The notes under the pieces: generated by a model
Database searches by the model: none
Told to the model about the DNA's origin: nothing
The model's input: only the letters and a program-made list of their open reading frames with translations
Position numbers and translations under genes: made by a program
Origin: Forficula auricularia
Lineage: Eukaryota > Arthropoda > Insecta > Dermaptera > Forficulidae
Reading direction: 5' to 3'
Length of the DNA: 64,000 bases
Assembly: GCA_024734495.1 (NCBI GenBank)
Contig: JALMQS010000066.1
Span: forward strand, 6,416,280 to 6,480,279
Shown here: positions 1-12,763 of the stretch, piece after piece
Layout: each line of letters opens with the position of its first letter
How positions within the stretch are numbered: position 1 is the first letter of the stretch

Positions 1-1216
1 GCACAAATGAATCCTCTGGAGGGATTATTGATTTTATCTCTTCAAGATGAAGCGAGTTCCAGTCTCTAGAAGTCATAGTAATATTGCCAACCTGGATATT
101 TTGATATTCGAAACCTGTAGGAAGATTTATCTAATGGTGGTTTTGATTGGATCGCTCTTGCTCGCGTTTAGCCTCATTCAAGGGGTATTTTTAACCCTAT
201 CTATTGAGATTATCGCTGATTTGGCATCAAATGGTGTCACCGTCGAAGGGCCATCTTAAATGAGCCCTGGGCCGCAGGTGGTTGAGCAAGTTGCGTGTGC
301 CTCCGCGCCGTGGCCATTAGCACCAATAAGCCAGCGCAAGATTAAGTGGCGCCCTATTTATTTATTGACTTGCGCCCCGCCGCTTGGGATAATCACAAGA
401 GCAAACGGAACGGCCGTTCCATTCCATTCCGTTCCATTCGGCAAATTCTCACCACCTAACAAACAATAAGTTAGCAACCAACCATACCCTTCCCTCCGGG
501 GTCACGTCCTCCCTTTTATTGGAGGAATTTTATTTCACCCCTCTATCGCAATATAAACCAAAATGATTAATGAACGATTAATTTGGTACACTAAATACTC
601 TACTGAATTGGTGTGGAACTCATTCTCTTGAAAATTAATTAAAGCTTATAAACAAGTTAGAAACTTTTAAGCTTGAAAACTTTTAATGTTGGGAAAAAAT
701 AACCAGATTTTTAAAAAATTTTAATTTCTATTATAATAAAATTATTGAAATATTGAAATGGCATCTACGGAAATTGACTTTTTGAAGATTTCCCATTCCA
801 ATGTTTATTACATTTGTCTTTCATTTTTTGAATTCTAATTGTAAATACATATTATACGAAAGCTTTGGCGTCAACGGGGAGGGACAAGAGGGTGCACATC
901 CCCCTTGTAATCGAATAAAAAAATTCTGTAACAGCCCTGATTTCCGGCCCGGCTTCACAAAACGATGTTTAATGTACCGTATGTGTTTTTGTATTTACTA
1001 CTAACTGAATTAGTCTATTCTACTTCTGAAAAAAACTTGAAAAATTAAATATTTAAATAGAAATTATTAATAAGTATCAGTAGTAGTAGTATTTCGCACT
1101 GGAAACGTATAAGTACATGGCTGACTTTTCCCCCTTAATACTTGTGTTTTTGCTGGAATTATTATTTTCCCTGAGAAAGACAAAATTAAATTCGTTTAAA
1201 TTATTTTATTTTAATG
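1..1216. other. AT-rich intergenic DNA, no gene recognised
   Basis: No coding region is supported. A perfect 14-bp palindrome, GGAACGGCCGTTCC, lies at 407-420 and is followed by TTCCATT-type short repeats to about 440. A somewhat GC-richer patch at 865-905 with G- and C-runs resembles the interior of the small hAT element just downstream, but no termini could be fixed. Confidence 0.5.
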
Positions 1217-1224
1217 CTGGTTTG

Positions 1225-1448
1225 CATTGGCGTTGCTAGTGAGTTTTCCTAGGGGGGGGGGGGCAGCCGGCCAGATGATAAGCCACCACAAGGTTTCAAT
1301 TTCGCTAATCCGTTTAGAGATCATCTAACTTTTAAGTAGAATTGACAAATTTTCGAATTAACGAAATAATTTTTCTAGGGGGGCAATGAGTTCTGTAGAG
1401 GGGAACTGTCCCCCTTGCCCCCCATCCCCTCCCCCAACTACGCTAATG
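1225..1448. mobile_element. Small non-autonomous hAT-like element (MITE)
   Basis: Terminal inverted repeats start CATTGGCGTTGCTAG on the left, and the right end read on the other strand is CATTAGCGTAGTTGG. The unit is flanked by a perfect 8-bp duplication CTGGTTTG (1217-1224 and 1449-1456). An 8-bp duplication is the hAT hallmark. The interior has G-runs and C-runs that face each other, so a transcript would fold. It has no coding capacity. Confidence 0.8.
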
Positions 1449-1943
1449 CTGGTTTGTTATAAATATATGGTAAGTGAAAGTTAATGGATTTGCAACATTT
1501 ATAGGCCTGATTTTGTTTTTGTCTGCCTCTGTCTGTCTGAATTCCTATTAGCTACAATAACTTAAAACCGGAAGCACATAGAAAGCTTGTTTCGTTACCG
1601 AAATGTTTTATTGTTTATTATCATTAACTGCTTATATTTTGGGTTTTCTATCATCAAAATTTCTGGTTCAAAAATGCACAAAATTAAAAAAAAATGAATT
1701 GACCTATGAACAAAGTTTTAGCTAATGAGCTGAAATTTGACAATTTTGTATTAATAACCCTCACCTCTGTAAATTGTCAAAGCAGTACAATTTGGGGAAA
1801 GCTTACCATGAATAAGTTTTTACTTTTTTATCATAATATTGAAATCAAGAGCTTATTTTATCAGATTTTCGTTGAAATAGGAACACATAGTAGAGTTGAA
1901 GTTTAATCCTAACATTTTTAAAAATAATTAAAAAATAATTTTT

Positions 1944-2110
1944 AGAAAAAAAACCAGCTTCAAAAAAATTAAATCCAACAAATAAAATAATAAGAACACA
2001 AATATAAAATAAAATGCACTAAAAGGTATAAAATAATTATCTAATTTAGTTACAACTAAACGATGAAATTGTTACATGAAATCACTTTTTCAAGTCGGTG
2101 CCAAACATAT
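1944..2110. repeat. Copy of the CGACTTCAAAAA foldback family (one arm)
   Basis: This stretch matches one arm of the foldback at 23563-23945 almost base for base. It includes the segment TAGTTACAACTAAACGA and the end TCACTTTTTCAAGTCGGT. The matching sequence seems to continue weakly to about 2590, where ACTTCGAAAAAAGG-type sequence occurs on the opposite strand (TTTTTTCGAAGTCGGTT at 2559-2575). Confidence 0.65.
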
Positions 2111-3860
2111 ACATTTTATGAATCGCACTCGACAGATCTTAGTACGTTTGGCGGATAATGAAGACAACATCCCAATACCAATGAAATTTATATGGAACCG
2201 ATCTGTAATTATACTGAACCCAATGCAAAAATATCATCGAAATTGGTCCACATGTTAAAGAGAAATCGACAAACAAACATTATCAGAACTTGACCAAATT
2301 AATTTGGTACCACCCCTAAGGTTTCCCCTTTCCAATAAAAAAAGAATCATTGAAATCGGTACATAAACAAAGAAGTTATGCATTAACATATATAACAACA
2401 AAGGTCCAATACCAATGAAATTTATATTGGACCAATCGGCAACTATACTGAACCCATTGCAAAAAGATCATCGAAATCGGTCCACACGTAAAGAGAAATA
2501 AATGTTCAAACATAAAAAAAAAACAACAGACATTCCGTTGAATTGATAACCTCCTCCTTTTTTCGAAGTCGGTTAAAAATAGAGAAATCACACCAATTTT
2601 ATGAAAATTTTCATTTTTTTCCCAACAATTTCAACGAATGAAAAATGGTGGGCTCGTTATCTCAAAAACTACAAATAGAAAATTTAATTCAATTTATTCT
2701 TTTCACGAATGGGTAAATTGAAATAATTCTAAATACTTAATCACTTTATTAGAAACATTTATTTACATATTTAAAAGATTAAAATCTAATTTAATTAAAT
2801 ACTCTGTTTTTTCTTCTCTGAAATTTGAATAAATTTCCTGCCAAGGACAAACAGACTGACATATGGTACGGCAGGCCACGTGACCTCAAGCTCACGCTAA
2901 TCAGGCCGAACATATATTTTTTTAAAAGCAAGCGGTCGCGTGAAGGAAGTATCAACGCCCCCGTTTTTGAAATATTTGTTGAAATTGCCCTTCCGGCTAC
3001 ATTCATTCCCATTAGTTTCATTTTATATTCAAAGGGCATAAAAAAACTCCTGTTGATTCTTTACCTAACGCGGTCCTTTATTTGATTATTTGATTTATAC
3101 GAGGTCAGCTCGACGGGCGGCTGAAGTATTAAATTGAAAGTAAAAGCGAAAACTTTTTCGAAACTCGCGTCACTTTCCGCAAATTAGAAACATTTGGCAG
3201 TTTTTTGTCGGTGAAAAGTTTGAGCTAGAAAGTTGAAACTTGTTATATAGGTGCAATTTATTAATACAAAGTTATTTATCAAATTATCATTATTTATCAA
3301 GATTGGTGTACGATTGCGAAGGAAAGAAAGGCATGGAAATTTCTAGGAGGGACCAATGCCCATAAAAGTCTAGTTTCAATTTAACCAATTTTATATAGAA
3401 TATGTATCTTTAAGAAAAAAGAACAATAAAGGTTTCTATTATTATTATTTATCAAAATTAAGCTATTTTTTAAGGATTCTAGCCCTTTCATTCGTACTTG
3501 ACCAGTTGTTTATGTAAAAGTATAAATTTATCCTTAAATATATTTAATATTTATTTTTTTAATTGAATAGTTTTATAAATATTTATTTATTTGTTTGTTT
3601 GTTTTGTTTCAGGTGAGTTTTGTCTTTTTACTTTATATACCTGATGAACAAATGGTGGGTGAGTAGAAAGCAACAGATTTGTTTATTCGCTTTTTTTGAA
3701 AAGTAGCGTTTTCAATGCCATTTATATATATATAGAAAGTTTAATTAAATATTTTTTTAAACGAATTCATTTTTTAAGAATTAAAAATTATTCATTTTTT
3801 AATATTTTTAACGCAAATAAAAAGATTTAATTAAATACATCTCGGTGTATTATAATTTTA
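2111..3860. other. Repeat-derived intergenic DNA
   Basis: No gene is supported. Text around 2270-2480 (phrases such as CATCGAAATCGGT) resembles degenerate dispersed repeats that recur near 23150-23400. The stretch 3120-3260 shares the phrase GTTTGAGCTAGAAAG with 40840-40870 and a looser version near 35630. The short open frames here look random. Confidence 0.5.
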
Positions 3861-3867
3861 TTTACTC

Positions 3868-3895
3868 TTCCGTTGACGTTTCGGATCCTCAAGGG
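3868..3895 (-). ncRNA. Possible hammerhead ribozyme remnant (3' half)
   Basis: On the minus strand the run CCGAAACGTC matches the GAAAC-stem III-cleavage-site part of the other ribozymes. Upstream only UUGAGGA is present in place of CUGANGA, with GGAUCC as a possible collapsed stem II. It abuts the tail of the LINE at 3898-4980. I regard it as a decayed copy or a different subfamily. Confidence 0.3.
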
Positions 3896-3897
3896 TA

Positions 3898-4980
3898 TTT
3901 TTCTTCTTCTTCTTCTTCTTTTTAAACCTATAGGTTTGTTTCTTCCAGATCGTCATGCCATCTTTTCTTGGGACGACCTCTACTTCTTATTCCAACCGGC
4001 TTGTTGGTCATCACTTTCTTTACTAGTCGGTCTTCTGTCATTCTTCCCACATGCGCGTACCATTCTGTTCTTCTTCTCTTGATCCATTCTCCCACCTTTT
4101 GTATTCCACATTTTTCTCTACCAATATCTTCACTCTTCATTCTATCGAGCCTGGTCACGTTCATTATCCTTCGCAATGTCTTCATTTCTGTTGTTTCCAA
4201 TAATTGAGAAGTTTTTGCAGTGTCGGGTCTTGTCTCAGCTGCGTATGTTAAAATTGGGCGTACCACGGTTTTGTAGACTCGTACCTTGGCATCCGTTCTT
4301 AAATATTGGTTTGACCAGATTGCACTGTTAAGGCAACCCGATATTTTCGATGCCTTTATTGCTTGATGTTTTACCTCTGATTCTAGGTCTCGATAAGAGG
4401 TCACTTGGATTTCAAGGTACGTGAAGGACATGACTTGTTCGACAATCGTATCGTATAGTTGTAGTTTACATCGGAGTGGTATTTTAGAGATTGTGAGAGT
4501 TTTGGTCTTCTTGGTTGACAGGGTAAGACCGAATTTATGTGCAACACAACTGAATTTATACAGGAGGCGCTGGAGGGAATCTTCATCTTCTGCAACGAGT
4601 GCTGCATCGTCTGCATAGCAAACGCATGTTAAATTCTCGTCCCCTAAGGAATATCCTTTTAGATTTTTTATTTCTCCAATGATTTCATTCATTACTATAT
4701 TAAAAAGCAGAGGGCTAAGCGAGTCTCCCTGCCTAATGCCCTGGTTCACTGGGATGCTTCGGGACAGTCTTCCTTCGGTTTTTACTCTGGCGGTGTTGTT
4801 GGAGTAAATATCTTGTATTAGGTTTATGAGATTGTCTGGGATTTTAAACTTTTCCAAGATTTTAATGACGTGCTTCAGTTGTACTTTATCGAACGCTTTT
4901 TCGATATCGATAAAACAGAAAAAACGCCTTTTTATATGTTCTATATATATGTTGTTGTTTTTTCTGGCGGCGTTAGAAAA
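3898..4980 (-). mobile_element. 5'-truncated LINE (non-LTR retrotransposon)
   Basis: A minus-strand non-LTR element fragment. It ends in a (GAA)n tail, seen as TTC repeats at 3900-3920 on the plus strand, directly after the reverse-transcriptase stop codon and a very short 3' UTR. The 5' break is near 4970-4980, where coding similarity stops and a hammerhead-bearing repeat begins. Only the C-terminal half of the ORF is kept. No target-site duplication could be recognised. Confidence 0.85.
3928..4980 (-). pseudogene. LINE reverse transcriptase, C-terminal part
   Basis: An open frame of about 350 codons, still uninterrupted. Reading from 4980 on the minus strand it gives RT motif A (CFIDIEKAFDKV), then a RQGDSLSPLLF block, the catalytic CYADD box, a KKTKTL block and a C-terminal region ending RGRPKKRWHDD. 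This order is typical of non-LTR reverse transcriptases, which copy their RNA by target-primed synthesis. The usual YLG after the catalytic domain reads YLE here, a likely inactivating change. The N-terminal endonuclease and fingers are missing, so the ORF has no proper start; the first ATG-like codon near 4857 is not a real start. The C-terminal pattern resembles RTE-type elements, but the clade is not certain. It is probably a dead copy, though a fairly young one. Confidence 0.88.
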
Positions 4981-4998
4981 TATAATAATTGAAACCCC

Positions 4999-5047
4999 TT
5001 GAAACCCTGAAGAAGGAGGAAAGAATCCTCCGAAACGTCGGTTTGAA
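4999..5047 (+). ncRNA. Hammerhead ribozyme, type I (GGAGG subfamily)
   Basis: Stem I is AAACC (5002-5006) paired with GGUUU (5040-5044). The core CUGAAGA is at 5007-5013, followed by an extra A. Stem II is a 6-bp GGAGGA/UCCUCC helix (5015-5020 with 5026-5031) closed by a 5-nt loop. GAA then leads into stem III, the self-complementary ACGU. Cleavage is predicted after the GUC at 5037-5039. All invariant core positions fit. The very short stem III suggests it may work best as a dimer or tandem copy. Confidence 0.85.
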
Positions 5048-5059
5048 AGGAAAGGAGGA

Positions 5060-7549
5060 AGGATTCTTAGAGTATTACTGTGTGTTCAATTATTCAAGTG
5101 AAAATGGAGTAATAATATTGGCAACCTAGTAATAAGTTAGAATTGTATGATAAAGATTTTAATATCTGTTAACTGGCCCCCAGGCCTAGTGACAGACAAA
5201 GTGATGTGTTTTTCTTATATGTATATACTAATATGTAGTGATAGTACGTTTCTATTTTGAAAAAGAAATGTGTAGACCCTTCTTAAGGATACCGTTCATG
5301 ATCTAAAAACGTCGACGGTATGGTAAAAAATTTCGATCAGTTCTAAAATTAATCTTTTTTCTAAATTGCGTTCTTTATCTAAAATTTTGGGATTAGAAAA
5401 GACAGAATTGTATCCCAGGTTAGTTGAATAGCTAGCTACTTGCAGACTACATTCGGGATTATTATTCTAAATGAATATTTTTGCTTATAAATTCTGAATT
5501 TTAAATATTTCCTGTCCGAAACGTTTGAAATTTTAATAAATGTTTGAAGATTGTTTTTATAAAAAATTTGTATTTATTTATATATAGGTATATTTATTTA
5601 TTTGCATCAAGGAGATGTCAACCTAAATCTTTTCGATAAAATTCAAAAAACTTTAAGTGTACCTAATATTCACCTTGAATAATTGCAACGGCCCATACTG
5701 AAGACCTAGAAGCCATCTCTCTGTTTTGGTAGACGGTTGTCTCTAGAAACATCTCGAAAACAGATTAGCATCCCTGACGTTGGCATGGCGTGTCCCTCCC
5801 ACCCTCCTATTGCTAATTCTATCCCTCTTTTTGAGCTTATAACAAATCTTAAATATTATATCATGCAATCATTTGTAGTTGTTTTGTAGCGGATCCCACG
5901 GTGGGAGAGGCGATGAACCTGAAAGCCCTAACGACTAATAAAACAATATTCGATAATCTTAGACCCAGAAAACTACCAATTCTAAGGAGATGAGTGTCTT
6001 ACTTTGTGAAGTTAAATCCGCCCTCTAAAGATCCATCCTCCTCTGATCCTTTGGACCAGTTGATCCATCCAATAACGAATGAATGCTGTAAATCTATCAT
6101 TTGCTATTTTATCTGAATTTAATTTCTAATAAAAATCTCAATTTGAAAAATAGTCCAAAAAATTATTAGACTGAATTCTATACAATAATTTAGAAAATTA
6201 AAATTCTAAAGAGGAATATTAATGAAAAGGCCAAAATGAATACCAGAAATTTCGAAAAAAAAAACAATTTATTAGAATGTCATTTTAATCCTTCTTAAAA
6301 ATTATTTATTTAATAATGTTAATTTTTAAATTAGATATGCATTGAAAAAAGAAAACATTAAATGATTTGTACTATGAATTTATTAAAAAGAAATGAAAAA
6401 TTTATGGAAAGCAATTTTAAATTGAAAAGTTAAATTTTATTTTATTTTTATTAATAAAATCTCTAATCTAAAATTAAAAGGTGTAGGGTGAAAGCTGAAA
6501 GAAAAAAAAACATCCTATTGCAAAAATCTCTAATTATTTATTTAAAGTATTTGTTCCCTATAAAATAAATTAAACGCCATGCTTGTAAAAAATGACTTTG
6601 TACTTATATTGAATGCGAAGCTATGAAGTGCAGATTCAAATGACGAGTAGAATGAAGAAGAGAAGAAGAAGAAGTAGACATGAAGAAGGGACGAACGAAA
6701 CACCACAGAAAATAAAACAGAACAAAATTTCTATTATAAATTGAAAAATTACGTAAAATTACCAAACTAGATTAATATTTAATAAATAGTTTTTCTATAT
6801 TAATAAAAGAAAAGTAACGATTAATTATTTTAAATTTACATATAAATTATACAATAAATGATGTTGCCATCTCATGACTATCATACACCTGTCCTCCTAT
6901 CCTATCCTGGTCATTTTAGGAAGTTGATTTTGCATTATAGTTCCATAAGGCCTTAAAGGCTGACTGTGCAAAATCTGATCCAAATCAAACAAAAGATTCA
7001 GATTAAAAAAAAAACTGACTTCCCCCGTCAATTTTGGGTACGATTTTTACCAAAATCTAATCACTTCTTCGCATTGGAAATACAAATATTTAACCACAAA
7101 ACGAACTTTCTACGGCTTTTTGTCCTTTGACTTTTGTTTTTATTCATATTTTTGACTTATATTCATTTTTTTATTTTTTTCATTTTTGTAAATAGTTTCA
7201 GTTGATTTTTTTGACATATCTATGGAATACTAAGATAAATGCTACCACTGTAAATAGAGAGAGAGAGAATTGTAAATATTGCCACCAATGTATAGACCAA
7301 AGTTTGTAAACTTCTTATCTGTTGTAAGAGCAGGGCCCCTCCTGCGCGGCCAAATAAATAATATAACCTGGGTATGTGAATACAAACAGACAAAGTTTAA
7401 TCCGTTTCTATAGTAAAAAATGATAAAAAAAAGAGATGTGTTTTGAATTACCATTTAATGAATTAATTAATTCAAGGAAACGTCAAGCATGTTACCGAGT
7501 CTTGAAAAAATTTCAGTTTTTTCTTCAATTTGATTTAGCATATACTATA
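5060..7549. other. AT-rich intergenic DNA with dispersed repeats
   Basis: No gene is supported. A purine-rich tract (GAAGAAGAAG) lies at 6650-6690. The stretch 6985-7130, with phrases AAAATCTAATC and ACGAACTTTCTA, belongs to a dispersed family seen again at 30190-30340. The stretch 5700-6060 is less AT-rich than its surroundings but holds no recognisable ORF. Confidence 0.5.
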
Positions 7550-7942
7550 TTTGGTCAAATCTTCGAAAAAGGTGATTTTTGCCTATTTTAAAAGCGTATT
7601 GATTTAGAAAAATAATATTTGATATCAAAATATTTAGTTTTATTTGTTGAAAAAAGACTTCGTCTATCATTTTTAATATAACACATGTTTTTTGTTATTC
7701 ATAATTCGATTTATAATAGTAATAATTTAAAAAAAAACTAAAATTGCATTTTCATGTTGTTTTCTCATTAAAAAAAATATAGTTTTAGGTTGTTTTTACT
7801 ATAAATCAAATTCTCGTAGAGTTAAAAACAGGTAATATTTTATAATTGAAAACCAAATATTTTGATTTTATGTATTGATGTTCTGAATCAATACGCCTTT
7901 AATATAGGCAAAAATCGTATTTTTAAGAGATTTGATCCAATG
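7550..7942. repeat. Foldback (long inverted repeat) element
   Basis: The left arm, from TTGGTCAAATCT, pairs with the right arm, which reads TTGGATCAAATCT on the other strand. The arms share the phrases TTTTTGCCTAT and GCGTATTGATT. The internal phrase GAGTTAAAAACAGGTAAT is also found in the foldback at 47587-48185, so the two are probably one family of differing age. No ORF. Confidence 0.7.
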
Positions 7943-8101
7943 TATTTTAAAAGCTAGAGCTGATACCTACCAACTATCCAATTCAATTTTCAAAACCAGA
8001 ACTCCTAAAGCCTCGGGAAATAAGATTATTTTTTTATTTTGTTGGGTTCAATTATTATTATTTTTAATATTTTTATTGAAAATTTGTAAATTTATCTATT
8101 G

Positions 8102-8602
8102 CAGTACTTCTTAAACTATGGTTTGCGACCTCATTTTGGGTAATGTAACTAAATTTTGTGGTCGCAAAAACATAAAACGTCAATGGCAATGATAAAATTA
8201 TAATGGGCAGTGACTAAAAATTAATTCAAAAAAATTAATCGAGGTACATCATTGAATGAATTTTGGCTTGGGTTAGGGCAGAATTTCCAAATGACGTTCT
8301 CAGCATTATAAAATAAAAATACCAATCAAATTTGAAAAATGTTGAAGATGCTCTAATTCCCACAAAGTATTAGATATTCAACCAAGATTTGATTATTTTT
8401 CTAGTAAGAACAAGCACATTTATTTCATTAATATTTAAATTTAATATCTAGTTTTAATAAATTATATAATCATTATAATAGGTATATTTAACAAAGAGTA
8501 GCATTAAAATAAATTGCTTTATGATTTACTAGTAAAGATGTTTATTAATTTCATATAGATATACAATCTGGGGTTGCGAATAAAAATGTTTAAGAAGCGC
8601 TG
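8102..8602. mobile_element. Non-autonomous hAT-like element
   Basis: The left terminus CAGTACTTCTTAAAC matches the right terminus, which reads CAGCGCTTCTTAAAC on the other strand (13 of 15). The flanks ATCTATTG (8094-8101) and ATCTAATG (8603-8610) are an 8-bp target duplication with one mismatch. The interior near both ends has GGTTTGCGACC-like sequence. It is 501 bp long with no transposase ORF. Confidence 0.85.
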
Positions 8603-8610
8603 ATCTAATG

Positions 8611-11600
8611 GGAACTTAATTAGAAAATTCAATTAGTATGTTAACTATCTAGATACATACCACGTGGGTCGAATTAAGGAACCTCCTTGCAGTGGACTAT
8701 GTAGAGAGAAATAAATCCAGCACTCGAGTTGACACTTTACTAGAAAAAAATAAAATAAAACTCAATTAATAAATACACTTTTGTATCTGTAGATATAGAA
8801 TATTCTACAAAAATGTTTCAATTTAACACATTTAAAATTATAGAATAGACGATCCTTGAGCGTTAAAAAAAATTAAAGCCATGATATATTTAAAAAATTA
8901 AATTTATATTTATTTTTTTAATTCAATTCAAATAATTATAGGTACTCTTGAAATTATTTAAAATAAAGAGTTTCGAAAAATAATGCATACCTATATTTAA
9001 GTTTTATTTTTTTATTTTTTTACTATGAATTTTATATTAAAAAAGTTGGAAAGTGAAGATTCTAATAAAGTGACTAAATAATTTGATATTTTGGGAGAAA
9101 TTAAGAATATGTCTGTGTGTGTGAGCCATCGGTTCAAATCCCCTGAAATCGATAGTTTTATATTTCAAGTAAAAAAGCGTTTTTAGAATAATTCTATACT
9201 CTGTTGAAAACATTTTTTTTTCTGATATTGACAATGATTATCAAATTCTTAAGAAATTAAGATTAAAAGAATAAAAAAATTAATAATTGCAAAAATACTT
9301 TTTATCAAATATTATCAATTTTTAAATAAGATGACAATGGCTTATATCTTTTACTCATAAAAACCATATATGATAGAAAATTATTCTAATCTGAAAACAT
9401 TTTAATTCCAACTAAAATTAATAATAATTATTTATATAAAGTAAAGCGAAATTTCTTTAAATTATTTAGTATACATATTTTTATATGAGTAATTTAGATT
9501 TGAGTGGAAAAAAAAATTAAAGCTTTGTATATTTATTGAATATTTTCAAAAATTTAGTATGTTGAAGATTTATTTCTATCATGCCTAGTTGATTTAATAT
9601 AATGATCAAACAATTTTATTTATTTGTTTTATTTTAGATTAATTTTTTGATAAAAGTTTCGAATTTCTCAAATTTTGAGCTGAAAATTTTTTTATAGTAC
9701 ACTTCAAAATTTGCCTTTTCATATTATTTTAATAATTCATTTAGCTTCAAGCACATTAAAGATGTATTGAAATGCTGATTTTCGGGATTTAAAAAGAAAC
9801 AATCGTTTTATAACGAGCCTCATTTTGGTCCACGTTTCAAAGACAAAAAGGCCATTCCTAGAATAATAGAAATTAAGAAATTAATCACTAATGTTCTGAA
9901 ACAAGTCTGGACTGGTATTGCCATCCTTGCTGTGTAATAGCTCAAAAGAAAGAAAGATTATTCTATCAGTGGACTTTTTAGTCATTTTCCTTGATCAAAT
10001 TGTAATTAATGAATCCCTCACCAGCACATTTATTAAATAATAAAAAAAATAAAAACTTTTTCAAGCTAGGTAAGCTAGAGATGATCTAGAAATTAATAAT
10101 AACTTAAATATAAAATGTTCATTTATGCCTATATTATTACATCGACTTAAAATCTAATTTTTTTTTTCATTTATTTATTGCCATCGAGAAAATCTAAATA
10201 AAATCATTGAAAAAATTATTTTTATTATAAAAATTGAAGAAAAAAGTTTAAATTTTGTTTTGAATGCATTTATTATTTTGTTTTTGAGTTAGGAGTGTTC
10301 AAAAAATTTAGTCACACATATCCACGCATTTTACAAAATAATTAATATCTCTTAAAACATAAATTTTTCGATGCTAACTAAACAAGATTTTATTGTAAGC
10401 CGAAAGATCTTAAAAACAACACCTTTGTCATGCACAATTAAAATACTTCACCTTTCCCTTTTTAATATAATAATATTTCTATATGAATTAATTCTATTTA
10501 AGAGTTTTAAAAATCATTTATCTAAATAAGCCAGTATGAACTAGAAAATCACGAGGATTTAAAAATAGTTAAAGCGTAATATTTCACCGAAATTTTTTAT
10601 ATTTTTAAAAAAAATAATTATATCCACTTAGTAAGAAGAATTTGTGGTTAATTTGAGGCTAATTAGATTATGATATTTACCGGAAATAGCCAGATGAATA
10701 TTTAATTTGAAGCACTAGGACGCTTGCCGTGGGTAGCGCACCGAGTTACTGGCGACCTGACCGCCTGAGGCCCAGCGGAGGGGCGGGAAATTTCCAAGAG
10801 ACTAGTTGAGAGAGAGAGATGGGGGGGGGGCACAATTGTCCATGCCAAATTATTACACATATTTAATTAAGACAATGTTAATTAATTAGATTAAATAATC
10901 TACAAAGCATTGAAATCCTAATATAACGTTTTGAAAATATATTTTCGACACCTATAATAATTTTTAACCTATGTTAATTCTACTTGTCGAATATATTAAT
11001 TTCAATAAAAAGGAAAATGGTGAAAACCTTTTCAAATCTCGGTACGCTCTCTGTAAATTTTGCAGTTATAATCGAGGGAAAAGTAAACTAGCCAGCTCAC
11101 TTAAGAGTGAAGCTGTTCTACTAATAAATTTAAATATAATACTATTTACAATAAAGCAAGACTGATCGACCTATTTAGGTCTTAACTTCATGTAAATTAT
11201 ATCGATACGGTACGATCTCGAAGGTGTAAAAAAAATAACTCTCTCTGGCATAATTAAAAATAATCCGTCCCATCCGATCTAATAGATGACACCCTCTTGT
11301 GATTTTCTTAGAAAATTTAAATTTATAAGTAGTGATTTTAAATTATAAATGCCCAATTCTAATAAAATAACTGATGACAAGCTTTCGTATTTCTTATTAA
11401 CTTAAATAAGTGATCCGCTAAAGAAAATTTTAGTTTGGGAACCACTGCTAATGATCTTAGTTCAAAAGATAAAACAGCTACTTTGCTCATAGAATAAAAA
11501 CTGACCTCGTATTTTTAGATTATATATAACAGAATATTTGCTTCTGATCATATCTGTTCATCGAACATCCAACAGTTAAAATTAATCACAGTTTATCGGT

Positions 11601-12755
11601 AGTCGCTACTTTTTCTGTTAACTCTCAATGGTTAGTTTTGTTAAACACGCCCAAATGTCATTCCAAAAGAAGATCACGATTCTGACTCTCATCCGAAATC
11701 CAATAAATACTATAATTCATGTTTCTGAATTAAGAGATTAACTTCATACATGAAAAAGATTCCCCGACTATTAATTACAGTTAGATTGCTTTTTTTATGA
11801 CAAGAATTGCATCGGAAAATTAAAAGAAAGAAATTTTAGTTGTAGATTTTGATCCGAATATACTTACGAATTCGGGTCTTGAATGATAGATGGTTCTATG
11901 ATGAGCCAGGAAATCGAGTTAAATTAAGCCGAACCTCTTTTTGGTTATCTCTTCTGAATTATATCCAATATGGCAGAAGAATGTTCGAAGCCTTCAAATT
12001 CGAGCCAGGTTCGAGGAAATTGCAAATTTGAGCCTTGTAAAGGTTAAGAAGTTAAGTGAACTTAAAAGAGCGTCTGAACCTAAATGAAAACCCAAGAGCT
12101 TACAAGCAGGAGATTTTGTTAACAGAGGTACCATAATGTGGTCATTCCAAGAGAGACCAGACCCTAGACATTAATATTTTCCAAAACCACCTAACAGTCA
12201 TTTTTTTTTATTTCCTCTCCAAGGAATTGAATCAAGTGACACGAAGATAGCACTTGGCGTGTCAGAAACTTGACCTGATTTAAAAATTAGAATTCTGGAC
12301 ATGCGATAACATCTTTACACGCAGAGATACCAAGTCTCACTACTGTCTCCTGATCTTTAGCGTGTCCGAATCGATACAGTCTGCAATGTGCATTCTCCAG
12401 AGTATCGCAATTTTGTTTGTAAACTTTTATATCAAAGCGACTGTTTATAATTAAAACAAAAAAACATTCAGATGTGGAGAACGTGATTCATTAACAGGAT
12501 ACATATAAATATTCATTTTATATTTATTTATTTTTATTATATTATAATAAAAATCTGCAAGAGACGAAGAACAGATATAGATTTTTAATATTCCCTTTAT
12601 CAGTAATGTAAGGTGAAGAGTTAATATTTTTCTCGGGGGGTTGGCCAGTCCTGCTACCCTATAATTATGCTAATTTTATCAAGTACCTACTCTGACTCAT
12701 TAAAAAATATCATATATTTAAGTCAAAAATAATGTTCTCTATCTTTTCAAGATAT
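8611..12755. other. AT-rich intergenic DNA, no gene recognised
   Basis: Mostly AT-rich sequence with scattered stops in all frames. The exception is a GC-rich island at 10710-10830 containing a GA-repeat and a G-run; it has no ORF and no recognised RNA fold. The phrase GTTTGGGAACCACTG at about 11436-11450 looks like an isolated hAT terminus with no partner found. Confidence 0.5.
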
Positions 12756-12763
12756 TATATAAA

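Noticed and set aside
407..420. Perfect palindrome GGAACGGCCGTTCC as an operator
   Set aside because: One copy only, next to TTCC-type short repeats and no gene; a chance product of simple sequence is as likely.
1247..1263. G-run as a G-quadruplex regulator
   Set aside because: A single homopolymer inside a MITE, matched by a C-run at the other end; it is explained by the MITE's inverted structure.
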